Counted from the stretch's first letter, positions 27,664-37,605 are shown. The stretch: 40,584 nucleotides of DNA from Bacteroidota bacterium (GCA_947485745.1 CANKQY010000015.1:1-40584); one strand, 5' to 3'. The notes: generated from the letters alone by a model not told the origin. Numbers and translations: made by a program.

Positions 27664-28356
27664 CTATTCAAAATGGAGTGAAAACTGAATCAATTGAGGG
27701 GAGATATTTTGAATGACATCCGTAAAGATATAACCATCTTTGTACATGGCATTGCCAATGGTATTGCAGATTTTAATTTCTGGCGAAAATTTAAAATACT
27801 CAAAATACACATCTAAACCAAAGCCAGCTTCCCAGCCATAAGTGATTGGCACCAAAGAAACCACTGGGTTTTGCAAGCCCCTGTTTTTATTAATGGTAGA
27901 AGCAAAATCATAGCTCATTCTTCCGCCTCCAATAACATAAACACGCGCATTTTTTCGGCGCATAGATTTGTATTTTACCAATAAACTTGCATCGCAATAA
28001 GCAGATTCTATTTTAACCTCTTTCTTCCCTGAGGGATAATCGAAGATTAAATTACGTTGTACGAATGAAATTACTGGAGTCATTAAACGAATATCCCAAT
28101 AGTCTCCTAACCGTATATTGGTAATGGCACCCAATCCAATTCCAGGGAAGTTTTTAACGGTAACATTTCTAATGGTATCATTTTGATAGGTATTGGTCAT
28201 ATCCAATAATAACCTACCAGAATTAGCCGCAAGGGTAAATCCAAAGTGGATTGGTTTTAAATCGTACTGCTCCAAATTAGGCTGAGCAAACAACTTAAAC
28301 ACCGAAAAAGCCAACAAGAGGCTTAAGATTATTTGTCGGCTATATACAGCGAGCAA
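27664..28356 (-). CDS. Outer-membrane beta-barrel protein, PorT-like (type IX secretion)
   Basis: Signal peptide ...SVFKLFAQPN; YDLKPIHFGFTLAANS; YFKFSPEIKICNTIGN; positioned after ubiE as in many Bacteroidota. Confidence 0.75.
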   Translation of the reverse strand: MLAVYSRQIILSLLLAFSVFKLFAQPNLEQYDLKPIHFGFTLAANSGRLLLDMTNTYQNDTIRNVTVKNFPGIGLGAITNIRLGDYWDIRLMTPVISFVQRNLIFDYPSGKKEVKIESAYCDASLLVKYKSMRRKNARVYVIGGGRMSYDFASTINKNRGLQNPVVSLVPITYGWEAGFGLDVYFEYFKFSPEIKICNTIGNAMYKDGYIFTDVIQNISPQLIQFSLHFE

Positions 28357-29057
28357 GTGCCAAAAGTTAAAGGTTTCACAATCATATTTTTGAACCCAGC
28401 ATCATGCAGGTAGGCAACAAATTCAGCACCTTCAGGGAAATGTTTCACGCTCTCGGGCAAGTAGGTATAGGCATTTTTGCTATTGCTTAGCATGTTGCCT
28501 AATACAGGCAAAATGTAAGTAAAATAAAAATTGTATCCTTGTTTAAATGGAAAGGTACTGGGTTTTGAAAACTCAAGCACCACAATGCGGCCACCAGGTT
28601 TTAGCACCCTATTCATTTCCTTTAATCCTTTTGAAAGGTTTTGAAAATTTCTCACACCAAAAGCAACGGTAATGGCATCAAAATTATTGTCGGGGAAAGG
28701 TAAGTTTTCGCTATCACCATTTACCATTTCAATTATATTGGCAAGGCCTTTATGGGCAATTTTCTCTCTCCCCACCACCAACATTTGCTCGGCAATATCG
28801 AGTCCAATAATCTTAGTAGGTTTTAACGACATGGCTTCAATCGCCAAATCGCCCGTACCTGTAGCCACATCCAAAATCAGTTTTGGGGCTAAAGGCTTAA
28901 GATACGAGATGGCTTTTTTACGCCAACCGCGGTCGATACCCAAAGAAAGGAATCTATTTAAAAAATCGTACCTACGGGCAATGCTGTTAAACATTTCCTC
29001 AACCTGCTCTTTCTTGCTGGTTTCTAGGCTACTATCAGGCTTTACTTCTTTTGTCAT
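28329..29057 (-). CDS. ubiE: Demethylmenaquinone/ubiquinone methyltransferase
   Basis: VEEMFNSIARRYDFLNRFLSLGIDRGWRKKAI; LDVATGTGDLAIEA; ITVAFGVRNFQNL. Confidence 0.95.
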   Translation of the reverse strand: MTKEVKPDSSLETSKKEQVEEMFNSIARRYDFLNRFLSLGIDRGWRKKAISYLKPLAPKLILDVATGTGDLAIEAMSLKPTKIIGLDIAEQMLVVGREKIAHKGLANIIEMVNGDSENLPFPDNNFDAITVAFGVRNFQNLSKGLKEMNRVLKPGGRIVVLEFSKPSTFPFKQGYNFYFTYILPVLGNMLSNSKNAYTYLPESVKHFPEGAEFVAYLHDAGFKNMIVKPLTFGTCSLYIADK

Positions 29058-29111
29058 CCGCGGGCGAAGATAGCTTTTTTGTTTAACTTTTTTCGCAAAA
29101 TTGGCGGCTGA

Positions 29112-29198
29112 CTGCTGGCATCTGGTTGCTGGCATCTGGCTTCTGGCATCTGGCTTTTTGCTAATAGCTATTACCGGTCACTGAGCCTGTCGAAGTGT
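29112..29198. repeat. (CTGGCATCTGGYT)n repeat joined to one GGTCACTGAGCCTGTCGAAGTG unit
   Basis: Both repeat families seen elsewhere in the window occur together here. Confidence 0.85.
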
Positions 29199-29367
29199 TA
29201 TTCGGGTTGAGTTGGAATAAACTAACTGCCTAAAATTTTTGAATTTACTGAAACATTGAAAAATGACCTTCAATATTTTTATTTCCTGCTTCTGCCAAAA
29301 GCCGTCCCCAACAAATTGACAATAATCATTGCCTGAAATAATAGAATACTTAACTTCGCGGGTTCAT

Positions 29368-30288
29368 ATGAAAAATAAGGGAAAGTTTTGGGTATTGGCG
29401 TTTTATTATTATACCCCCATTTTTGATGCGGATGAGTTTGTGATACAGCATTTGAGCTATTGCAAACAAATTGGAGTTAGAGGAAGAATTTATATTGCTA
29501 GAGAGGGAATTAATGGCACCATAAGTGGCACGCCTCAGCAAATAAATATTTATATGGACGACCTCAAATCTGATCCGCGGTTTGAAGGGGTGAGTTTTAA
29601 AATTGACGAATTTGACCACAATGCTTTTAACCGCATTCATGTGCGTTTGAAAAATGAAATTGTGCATTCGGGTTTAAAGAATGTGAGTCCAATAAGAAGA
29701 ACTGGCAAGCATTTGCATGGAAAAGAGTTTCAAGAAATGCAGCAAAGAGATGATGTGGTTGTGGTTGATGTGCGCTCTAATTATGAAACCAGGTTAGGCA
29801 AATTTAAGAATGCAGTGAGCTTTGACATCGAAACTTTTAGGGAGTTTCCGGAAAAGGTAAAAGAGCTAGAGCAATATAAAGACAAAAAAATCATCACCTA
29901 CTGTACTGGTGGTATTAAATGCGAAAAAGCTTCATCTTACCTTTTGGAACAAGGATTTAAGGATGTGTACCAATTGTACGATGGCATCATAGGTTATGCA
30001 AAAGAAACAGGTGGCAAAGACTTTGATGGGGTACTTTACGTTTTTGATGGCAGGGTTACTGTACCTGTTAATGATGTTAATCCTAGCGTTATTTCAACCT
30101 GCAAAAAATGCCAGGTGCCAGTTGCCAGAAGCCTAAATTGTGCCAACGTTGATTGCAACGAACAATTTACCATGTGTGAACTATGTGCCATTGAAATGGA
30201 AGGCTGCTGCACTAAGGAATGTATGGAAGCTCCGGGGAAGCGTGTTTATAATGGAACTGGGTTTTATGCTAGGCCTGTGGTGGAATGA
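29368..30288 (+). CDS. trhO: Rhodanese-related sulfurtransferase / tRNA uridine(34) hydroxylase TrhO (YceA)
   Basis: YYTPIFDADEFVIQHLSYCKQIGVRGRIYIAREGINGTISG; ITYCTGGIKCEKASSYLLEQGFKDVYQLYDGIIGY. Confidence 0.92.
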   Translation: MKNKGKFWVLAFYYYTPIFDADEFVIQHLSYCKQIGVRGRIYIAREGINGTISGTPQQINIYMDDLKSDPRFEGVSFKIDEFDHNAFNRIHVRLKNEIVHSGLKNVSPIRRTGKHLHGKEFQEMQQRDDVVVVDVRSNYETRLGKFKNAVSFDIETFREFPEKVKELEQYKDKKIITYCTGGIKCEKASSYLLEQGFKDVYQLYDGIIGYAKETGGKDFDGVLYVFDGRVTVPVNDVNPSVISTCKKCQVPVARSLNCANVDCNEQFTMCELCAIEMEGCCTKECMEAPGKRVYNGTGFYARPVVE

Positions 30289-30362
30289 AGTGTTAAGTAT
30301 GAAGTGTTAAGTATAAATTATAGATGTGGAGATTATACTCTATGATAGTATATCTCCACATC
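30286..30362. repeat. 14-bp tandem repeat TGAAGTGTTAAGTA x2 (30286-30313) followed by a long hairpin GATGTGGAGATtATACT-ctatgat-AGTATATCTCCACATC (30323-30362)
   Basis: Direct reading; 16 pairs with one bulged T. Confidence 0.85.
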
Positions 30363-30405
30363 ACCCCTTCTTCACATCTCCACTTCTCCACATCTCCACT
30401 TCTTC

Positions 30406-30966
30406 TTACTTAACTCTTTCTACGTAGTCGCCGGTGCGGGTGTCTACTTTTACTTTATCGCCAACGTTTACGAATAGCGGTACCATTACTTCGGCGCCGT
30501 TATCTAGTTTAGCTGGCTTTAGGGTGTTGGTTGCAGTATCTCCTTTAACGCCTGGTTCTGCGTAATCTATTGTTAAAACCACAAAAGTTGGCATCTCAGC
30601 TGTAAGGCAAGTATCGCCTTCGAAAGACACCTTTAAAATCATTTCTTCTTTTAAGAATTTAACAGAATCTCCTAACAAAACTTCTTCTACATAAATTTGG
30701 TCAAAGGTTTCTGGATCCATTAAAACCAAGCTATTGCCATCTTTAAACAAGTATTGCATTTCTTTGAACTCAACGCGAATCATTTCAATAGATTCGCCAG
30801 CACGGAAGCGGTGTTCCATTTGTTTGCCTGATTTTACGTTGCGCACCACTACTTGATAAAATGCTCTTAAATTTCCCGGTGTGCGGTGTTGGTATTCCAA
30901 TACCTGACATAATTCACCGTTGTGTCTGATAAAACAGCCTTTGAAAAGATCACCTGTATTTGCCAT
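30406..30966 (-). CDS. efp: Translation elongation factor P
   Basis: MANTGDLFKGCFIRHNGELCQVLEYQHRTPGNLRAFYQVVVRNVKSGK; 186 aa. Confidence 0.96.
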   Translation of the reverse strand: MANTGDLFKGCFIRHNGELCQVLEYQHRTPGNLRAFYQVVVRNVKSGKQMEHRFRAGESIEMIRVEFKEMQYLFKDGNSLVLMDPETFDQIYVEEVLLGDSVKFLKEEMILKVSFEGDTCLTAEMPTFVVLTIDYAEPGVKGDTATNTLKPAKLDNGAEVMVPLFVNVGDKVKVDTRTGDYVERVK

Positions 30967-31069
30967 GATTGTTTGTTTACTTTTTTGAGGCTGCGAAAAT
31001 AAGAAATTAGGGGCAATACAAACTATACTTTTAAAAAATGAAAGATTTTTGCATCTTGCCAACAGCACT

Positions 31070-33631
31070 TTGAAAATAAAATTTAGCATATTATTATTCT
31101 GTTTCTCTCTGTTTGCTGAGGCTCAGGGACTAAAAGGAACACTCACCAATGAAAAAGGAGAGCCGCTTCCTTTTGTTACAATTTACTGTATAACAGCCAA
31201 AATCGGCACCAATTCAAACTTAAAAGGTATCTATGAGTTAAAATTACCCAAAGGTACCCACCAAATTAGCTTCCAAAGTATTGATTATAAAACGTTGGTT
31301 AAAACCATAGAAATTTCCAATGATTGGCTTGAATTAAACCTCATTTTGCAAGAGCAAACCTATGCCCTAAAAGAGCTTACTGTTTCGAGCAACAATGAAA
31401 ACCCAGCCAACTTTATTATGCGCAAGGCCATTGCAGCTGCACCTTATTACCGCCGACAGGTATTGAGTTACAGCTCAAAAGTTTATGTAAAAGGTACAGG
31501 CAAAGTAGATGAAGCACCAAGATTATTAAGAGGCTTGATCAAAGACCAAGGTATAGAAGTCGGCCGATCCTATGTAACAGAAAGCATCAACGAATTGCAA
31601 TTTAAACAACCTAGCACTTACCAAGAAAAGGTGATCTCGGTAAAATCATCTATGCCATTTAAAGATGCACCAGAACCCATGCGCATGGCCAGAGGTAGTT
31701 GGTATGAGGTGGGAAATGGAGAAATTGTTTCGCCCCTTTCGCCGCAAGCTTTTAGTGTGTACAATTTTGTTTTAGAAGGTAGCTTTTACGAAAATGGTAA
31801 GGAGATAAATAAGATACAAGTGAAACCTAAAAGAAAAGGCAATGATGTTTTTACAGGCTACTTATACATTGTAGAAAATCTCTGGTGTTTGCATAGTTGC
31901 GTGTTAATTAGACAAGAGTCGGGCATGACAGTAAACATCAAAACAAGCTATAAAGCCATGCCTGATTATCCTTTTGTTTGGATGCCGGTAACTTACGACA
32001 TTGCTGCAATGGGCGATTACTTTGGGGTAAAAGGTAGCTTCAGGTATTTGGCTTCGGTGAGCAATTATAAAATAAAATTGAACCCAAATGTAGCTCATAA
32101 TTGGGTGCAGAAAGTTGCGGCACCACCTGCATTAGCGCAAGAGTCTTTGGTTCGAACCGAAAAAAAATTGCCTGAAAAAACCAAGAACCAATTGCAAATT
32201 GAGGCATTGATGGCCAAAGAAAAATTGAGCAAAGCCGAAATGTTGAAATTGGCCTCCAAAATGAAAAAAGAGGCAGAGCGCGAAACACAAACCTTGCAAA
32301 TAGAAAACGATAGCAGCGAATTGGTGATTGATTCATTGGCCTACCAAAGAGATTCGGCCTTTTGGAATAGCAACCGACCAGTTCCATTGTTAAAAGAAGA
32401 GCAACAAAGTTTCTCCATAAAAGACACCACCAAAAGAATTGGCAACGATAGTTTGAGTAAGAAAAAACATGCAAGCGTCAATTTTGGAGCCTTGTTTTTG
32501 AGTGGAGATAGTATCAACAACAAAGCAAAAACAAACTACATTTCTTATACAGGTTTATTGGCCAAACCAAGTGTAAATACTGTTGAAGGATTTGCCATTC
32601 AAAGCTTTGTTACCATTGGTAATTTAAAGCCCAATTTTTGGCGTTACAAACAGTTTTTAAAAATGCCATTGGAGCGTCTGGCGTTTCAAACAACTGGAGA
32701 ATTGACTTATCGGTTTGATCCAACACATTTTGGAAATATTTTATTTAGAGGTGGTACTATTATACAAGATTATAACCCCAAAGGAATTGGCGTTTATACA
32801 GATGCTTTTCAATTGTTGATTTTAAAAAACAACTTTTCTAAACTTTTCCAACAAGAATATTTTGGTATTGGAGCGCAAAGAGAAATAGCCAATGGCCTCA
32901 ATATGGATATTCAACTGATGGCTGCCAATAGGTTTTCATTGGAAAATATTAATCGTTATAAAAACCAAGAAGGAACAGATGGCATTACGGTCAATACGCC
33001 TATTGGTAATATTGCACAGCCATCATACAAAACTTTTCAATACCAAATATCCATGAGTTATAGGCCTTTTCAAACCTATAAAATGCGCAACAATAAAAAG
33101 CAATATTTGCAAAATCAGTGGCCAATTTTAAGCGCACAATACAAGGCTGGCATGGACCAAAAAATGCAGTTTCAGAAAATAGATATTGGATTGGATCAAA
33201 ACGTATATTTGAGACATTGGCTTATTTTAAGCTACCAATTGCATGCAGGTATTTTTTTAGATACCAGTAATGTTCATTTTGCCGACTACCAACATTTTGC
33301 AGGCAACCAATCGTTTATTTATGAAGGCAAACCTCAAGCAAGGTTTCAGCAATTACCTTATTATAATTACAGCACCACCGCTAATTACCAGAGCCTATTA
33401 CTTCAATTTCAATTCAAGAAATTATTGTTGCGCCAATTGCCTCACCTCAATTTAATGGATTTTAAAGAGCAGCTTTATTTCAATATCTTAAGAACTGGAA
33501 ATCACCCCCTCTATTATGAAACTGGCTACCGAATTGACCAAGTTGCGAATCGAATTTCTTTGGGAGTTAATTTTCATTTTATTGAGAATAGCTATAAAGG
33601 GACTAGCCTGATGATGACAGGGAGGTTTTAA
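31070..33631 (+). CDS. DUF5686 / carboxypeptidase-like regulatory domain outer-membrane protein (probable TTG start)
   Basis: CarboxypepD_reg-like GLKGTLTNEKGEPLPFVTIYCITAKIGTNSNLKGIYELKLPKGTHQISFQSIDY, long beta-barrel C-terminus. Confidence 0.88.
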   Translation: MKIKFSILLFCFSLFAEAQGLKGTLTNEKGEPLPFVTIYCITAKIGTNSNLKGIYELKLPKGTHQISFQSIDYKTLVKTIEISNDWLELNLILQEQTYALKELTVSSNNENPANFIMRKAIAAAPYYRRQVLSYSSKVYVKGTGKVDEAPRLLRGLIKDQGIEVGRSYVTESINELQFKQPSTYQEKVISVKSSMPFKDAPEPMRMARGSWYEVGNGEIVSPLSPQAFSVYNFVLEGSFYENGKEINKIQVKPKRKGNDVFTGYLYIVENLWCLHSCVLIRQESGMTVNIKTSYKAMPDYPFVWMPVTYDIAAMGDYFGVKGSFRYLASVSNYKIKLNPNVAHNWVQKVAAPPALAQESLVRTEKKLPEKTKNQLQIEALMAKEKLSKAEMLKLASKMKKEAERETQTLQIENDSSELVIDSLAYQRDSAFWNSNRPVPLLKEEQQSFSIKDTTKRIGNDSLSKKKHASVNFGALFLSGDSINNKAKTNYISYTGLLAKPSVNTVEGFAIQSFVTIGNLKPNFWRYKQFLKMPLERLAFQTTGELTYRFDPTHFGNILFRGGTIIQDYNPKGIGVYTDAFQLLILKNNFSKLFQQEYFGIGAQREIANGLNMDIQLMAANRFSLENINRYKNQEGTDGITVNTPIGNIAQPSYKTFQYQISMSYRPFQTYKMRNNKKQYLQNQWPILSAQYKAGMDQKMQFQKIDIGLDQNVYLRHWLILSYQLHAGIFLDTSNVHFADYQHFAGNQSFIYEGKPQARFQQLPYYNYSTTANYQSLLLQFQFKKLLLRQLPHLNLMDFKEQLYFNILRTGNHPLYYETGYRIDQVANRISLGVNFHFIENSYKGTSLMMTGRF

Positions 33632-33641
33632 TTCTGAATTC

Positions 33642-36113
33642 TCAACTCGGATCAACGTCTGCAAACACAATTACACTGCGGAAGATTTTGTCGGTGCTGA
33701 GTTCTTGGAATGAGGCGCGGATGGCGGATTTGATGGATTCTAAATCTGGATTTTGGCGGTTAACTTTTACTAAGATTTCTTTGATGTAGAAGTTGCGGAT
33801 TTTACTTACGTAAGGACTTTCTGGTCCGAGCAAAGTGGCCTTTACATTGCCTTGCATTAAATACTTTAAACGTAATGCGGCTTGCTCCGTAATTTTATAA
33901 TCCTTGTGTTTTAAAACAATTTTGATAAGCCTATAAAAAGGTGGGTAAGCAAACTTTTGTCGCTCCTCTAATTCCCTTTCCAATAAGGCTTCGTATTGGT
34001 TCATCAATAATGCTTGCAACACAAAATGATTGGGCATAGAAGTCTGAATAATTACCCTACCCTGTTGGTGTTTTCTACCAGCCCTTCCTCCTACTTGCAT
34101 CAATAGTTGAATGGCTCGTTCGTGGGCTCTAAAATCTGGAAACGACAATAAACTATCGGCATTGATTACACCCACCAAACTTACGTGTTCAAAGTCTAAT
34201 CCTTTGCTTAGCATTTGGGTTCCCACCAAAATATCGAATTGCCTTTCTTCAAAATTTCGAATGATTTCTTCGTGACCATGCTTGGTTCGGGCAGCATCTA
34301 AATCTAAGCGGGCCACTCTTGCCAATGGGTACAACTCATTCAATTCATCTTCTACTTTTTCTGTTCCTACACCCTTTAAAGTTAATTTTGTAGAAGAACA
34401 AGCGGCACAAGTTTTAGGAACTTGTTGGGTAAATCCACAGTAATGACATTTTAAAGAATCAATGTATTTGTGGTAAGTTAAACTGATATCGCAGTTCTTA
34501 CAAGTAGGAATCCACTCGCAATCATTGCAAGATAAAAAGGGTGCATAGCCTCTCCTATTTTGGAATAAAATTACCTGTTCGTTTTTTGCCAAGGCTGCCT
34601 CAATGGCTTGATGCAACTGCAAGCCAATGTCTTCCTTCACCATGGTTTTTATGCGGCGCTCCTCTGCAATATTGGCTGTTTCAATGGCAGGTAAAGCAAC
34701 TTCGTGGTAGCGTTTCTCCATTTTTACCCAGCCATATTTTTGTTGCTGCGCCATGTAATAAACTTCCAAGGAGGGTGTGGCCGAACCTAAAATAGTTTTA
34801 CAGTTATTGAGTTTTGCCAACATCATGGCAGCATCTCTTGCATGGTACCGTGGCGCAGGTTCGTGCTGTTTGTAACTGCCTTCATGCTCCTCATCTACAA
34901 TGCATAAACCTAGTTCTTTGAAAGGTAAAAAAACGGCACTTCTTGCACCAATCACAACTTGGTATTTACCTTCCTTAATTTTATGAAAAATCTCTACCCG
35001 CTCTTGGTCGTTGAACTTACTGTGATAAGATATACAAGCCTCACCAAAAAACTTGCGAATGCGTTTTACTATTTGCGAAGTGAGGGCTATTTCGGGCAAT
35101 AAAAATAGTACTTGTTTACCCAACAAAATTTGCTCTTGAATAAGCCTCACATACACATGTGTTTTACCCGAACCAGTTATGCCTTGTAATAACACAATAT
35201 CCTTATCTTCCCATTGCTCTTTTATTTGCTCAAGTGCCAATTCTTGATCGGGGTTCAACTCAAATTCTTGCAAAGGTGTGGCAGCAATTTGAATGCGATC
35301 CACAGAAATTTGATAGGTTTCAAATATCCCTTTTTTTATTAGCGTATTGAGCGGAGCAGCACTACCATTGCAGGTTTTCATCAATAGCGGTTTATCTATA
35401 TCTTGCTCCTGTGCTTTTAAATGTAGATAGGCCAACAAATAATTGAGTTGCTTTTCTTGCTTCTCTAGTTGTGCAAATAAGGCTTCTAAATTAGATTCAT
35501 CTTCATATACATTTGCCAGTTTAACACAAGTTATTTTCTTTTCCTTATAACGTTCCTCTAAGTCTTCTTTAATCAAAATCATTTCCTTTTTCACCATGCT
35601 TTTTAGCAAGGGGAAAACGTTTTTCAATTGAATGATTTCAGCAATTTCTGCAAGCGTTAATTCGTGTTTTATCTCCAAGGCTTCGTAAACCAAGTACTCT
35701 TTATCATCTAATACGGTTTGATCCAATAAAAATGAAGGATTGGCAATAATTCTTGTTTCGCTCTCCAATTTTAAAGCAGCCGGAAGGGCAGCATTCATTA
35801 CCTCTCCCAAGGAGCACAAATAATATTTGCTAACCCAATCCCAAAACAAAAAATGCTTTGGCTCAACAATGGGCATTTCATCTAAAACACTGTAAATATA
35901 TTTGGCCTCATAACCTTTTGGAGGTTGGTGGTGGATCTGGTAAATGAGTCCTGAGTAAACTTTTTTAGCCCCAAATTGAATGGCCACTCTTTTGCCAATA
36001 GCAATTTCTGGCTCCCATTCTAAAGGCACACGATAGGTGTATACCTGCTGCAAATGGAGCGGCAAAATTACATTCACAAAAGTCGCAAAAGTTTCCTCGG
36101 CCATTGGTAGCAT
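33642..36113 (-). CDS. priA: Primosomal protein N' (PriA helicase)
   Basis: LLQGITGSGKTHVYVRLIQEQI; DEEHEGSYKQHEPAPRYHARDAA; CNDCEWIPTCKNCDISLTYHKYIDSLKCHYCGF zinc cluster. Confidence 0.97.
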   Translation of the reverse strand: MLPMAEETFATFVNVILPLHLQQVYTYRVPLEWEPEIAIGKRVAIQFGAKKVYSGLIYQIHHQPPKGYEAKYIYSVLDEMPIVEPKHFLFWDWVSKYYLCSLGEVMNAALPAALKLESETRIIANPSFLLDQTVLDDKEYLVYEALEIKHELTLAEIAEIIQLKNVFPLLKSMVKKEMILIKEDLEERYKEKKITCVKLANVYEDESNLEALFAQLEKQEKQLNYLLAYLHLKAQEQDIDKPLLMKTCNGSAAPLNTLIKKGIFETYQISVDRIQIAATPLQEFELNPDQELALEQIKEQWEDKDIVLLQGITGSGKTHVYVRLIQEQILLGKQVLFLLPEIALTSQIVKRIRKFFGEACISYHSKFNDQERVEIFHKIKEGKYQVVIGARSAVFLPFKELGLCIVDEEHEGSYKQHEPAPRYHARDAAMMLAKLNNCKTILGSATPSLEVYYMAQQQKYGWVKMEKRYHEVALPAIETANIAEERRIKTMVKEDIGLQLHQAIEAALAKNEQVILFQNRRGYAPFLSCNDCEWIPTCKNCDISLTYHKYIDSLKCHYCGFTQQVPKTCAACSSTKLTLKGVGTEKVEDELNELYPLARVARLDLDAARTKHGHEEIIRNFEERQFDILVGTQMLSKGLDFEHVSLVGVINADSLLSFPDFRAHERAIQLLMQVGGRAGRKHQQGRVIIQTSMPNHFVLQALLMNQYEALLERELEERQKFAYPPFYRLIKIVLKHKDYKITEQAALRLKYLMQGNVKATLLGPESPYVSKIRNFYIKEILVKVNRQNPDLESIKSAIRASFQELSTDKIFRSVIVFADVDPS

Positions 36114-36150
36114 TCAACAAAGAGAAGAATAAATTTTGGTTCGAACCAAA

Positions 36151-37605
36151 TTATTTTGAAGGAATTCTTTGCAAGGTGGTTAATAAAAACTTCCAATATT
36201 TTTGAACCGAACTTATTTGAACACGCTCATCTGGAGAGTGCGCTCCTCTTATGTTTGGTCCGAATGAAATCATTTGCATGCCTGGATAATTGGCTCCCAA
36301 AATACCACATTCTAGGCCGGCATGACAAGCATTTACCATTGGTTCGGCACCAAAAACTTCTTTGTATAAATCGCTCATCAATTTCACAATAGCTGCATCT
36401 GGTTGTGGTGTCCAACCTGGGTAACTTCCTTTCATTTCTGTTGCAGCGCCCAACAAATGAAAAGCAGATTCAATCATATCTGCCAAATCCATTTTCTCGG
36501 AATCAAGGCTGCTGCGTGTGAGGCATTGAATGCTTACATCGCCATCCTTCACCAATATTCTGGATACATTGTTAGAGCTTTGAACCAAACCTTCAATGCC
36601 TGGAGTCATTCTAAAAATGCCATTTGGCAAAACATGAATTACTTGCAACAAATGAATTTGAAATTGTTTTTCCATCACCAATTCTGGGCAAGAAATGTCA
36701 TTTATTTCAACTTGCAAATTGGGATCAGTGATGCGGAATTCTGATTTAAAAACAGCTTCAATGGATTTTGCTTTGGCTATAAATTGTGATTTTAAATTAC
36801 TAATAACTGCCAAGTTAACTCTACTCTCGCGTGGAATGGCATTGCGCAAACCACCACCATCAATACTTACCACTTCGAAATGAATTTCTTTGTGAATCTC
36901 AATAAGCAAACGGTTCATCAATTTGTTGGCATTGCCTCTACCTAAGTGAATATCCATTCCAGAATGTCCGCCAGTTAAGCCTTTCACCACAATTTCTAAA
37001 CCAATACTTTCTTCTGTAACCGTCTTCTTGCTGTAATGCCTTGTGCCAGTAACATCAATGCCTCCAGCACAACCAATGGTCAATTCATGGTCGTCTTCGG
37101 TATCTAGGTTCAACAAAATTTTACCCTCCAACAAGCCACCTTTAAGTCCCATTGCACCTGTCATACCAGTTTCTTCATCAATGGTAAACAAGGCTTCAAT
37201 GGCAGGATGCGGAATATCTGAACTGGCTAAAAGTGTCATGATACTGGCAACACCTAAACCATTATCAGCACCAAGTGTGGTTCCTTTAGCTTTTACCCAA
37301 TCACCATCCACAAACATATCAATACCTTGGGTATCAAAATCAAAATGTGTATCGGCATTTTTTTGGTGCACCATATCGAGGTGACTTTGAATAACAACAG
37401 TTTGTTTGCCCTCCAAACCTGGCGAAGCGGGTTTTTTAATGATTACATTCCCAACCTCATCTTTGATGATTGGCAAGCCCAATGATTTTCCAAATTGCAT
37501 CATAAATTCTATGACACGTTCTTCTTTTTTGGAAGGACGAGGAACGGCGTTGAGAGCTGAAAAATTCTGCCATAGTTCTTTGGGTTCTAAATTTGAGAGA
37601 GACAT
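36151..37605 (-). CDS. pepD: Aminoacyl-histidine dipeptidase (Xaa-His dipeptidase)
   Basis: VVIQSHLDMVHQKNADTHFDFDTQGI; LGADNGLGVASIMTLLAS; CHAGLECGILGANYPGMQMISFGPNIRGAHSPDERVQI. Confidence 0.95.
   Translation of the reverse strand: MSLSNLEPKELWQNFSALNAVPRPSKKEERVIEFMMQFGKSLGLPIIKDEVGNVIIKKPASPGLEGKQTVVIQSHLDMVHQKNADTHFDFDTQGIDMFVDGDWVKAKGTTLGADNGLGVASIMTLLASSDIPHPAIEALFTIDEETGMTGAMGLKGGLLEGKILLNLDTEDDHELTIGCAGGIDVTGTRHYSKKTVTEESIGLEIVVKGLTGGHSGMDIHLGRGNANKLMNRLLIEIHKEIHFEVVSIDGGGLRNAIPRESRVNLAVISNLKSQFIAKAKSIEAVFKSEFRITDPNLQVEINDISCPELVMEKQFQIHLLQVIHVLPNGIFRMTPGIEGLVQSSNNVSRILVKDGDVSIQCLTRSSLDSEKMDLADMIESAFHLLGAATEMKGSYPGWTPQPDAAIVKLMSDLYKEVFGAEPMVNACHAGLECGILGANYPGMQMISFGPNIRGAHSPDERVQISSVQKYWKFLLTTLQRIPSK

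Noticed and set aside
28329-29135. N-terminal extension of UbiE (MPATRCQQSAANFAKK...)
   Set aside because: The extension reads through the promoter region and a CTGGCATCTGG repeat; MTKEVKPDSS at 29057, just after a TATCTTCG box, is a better start.
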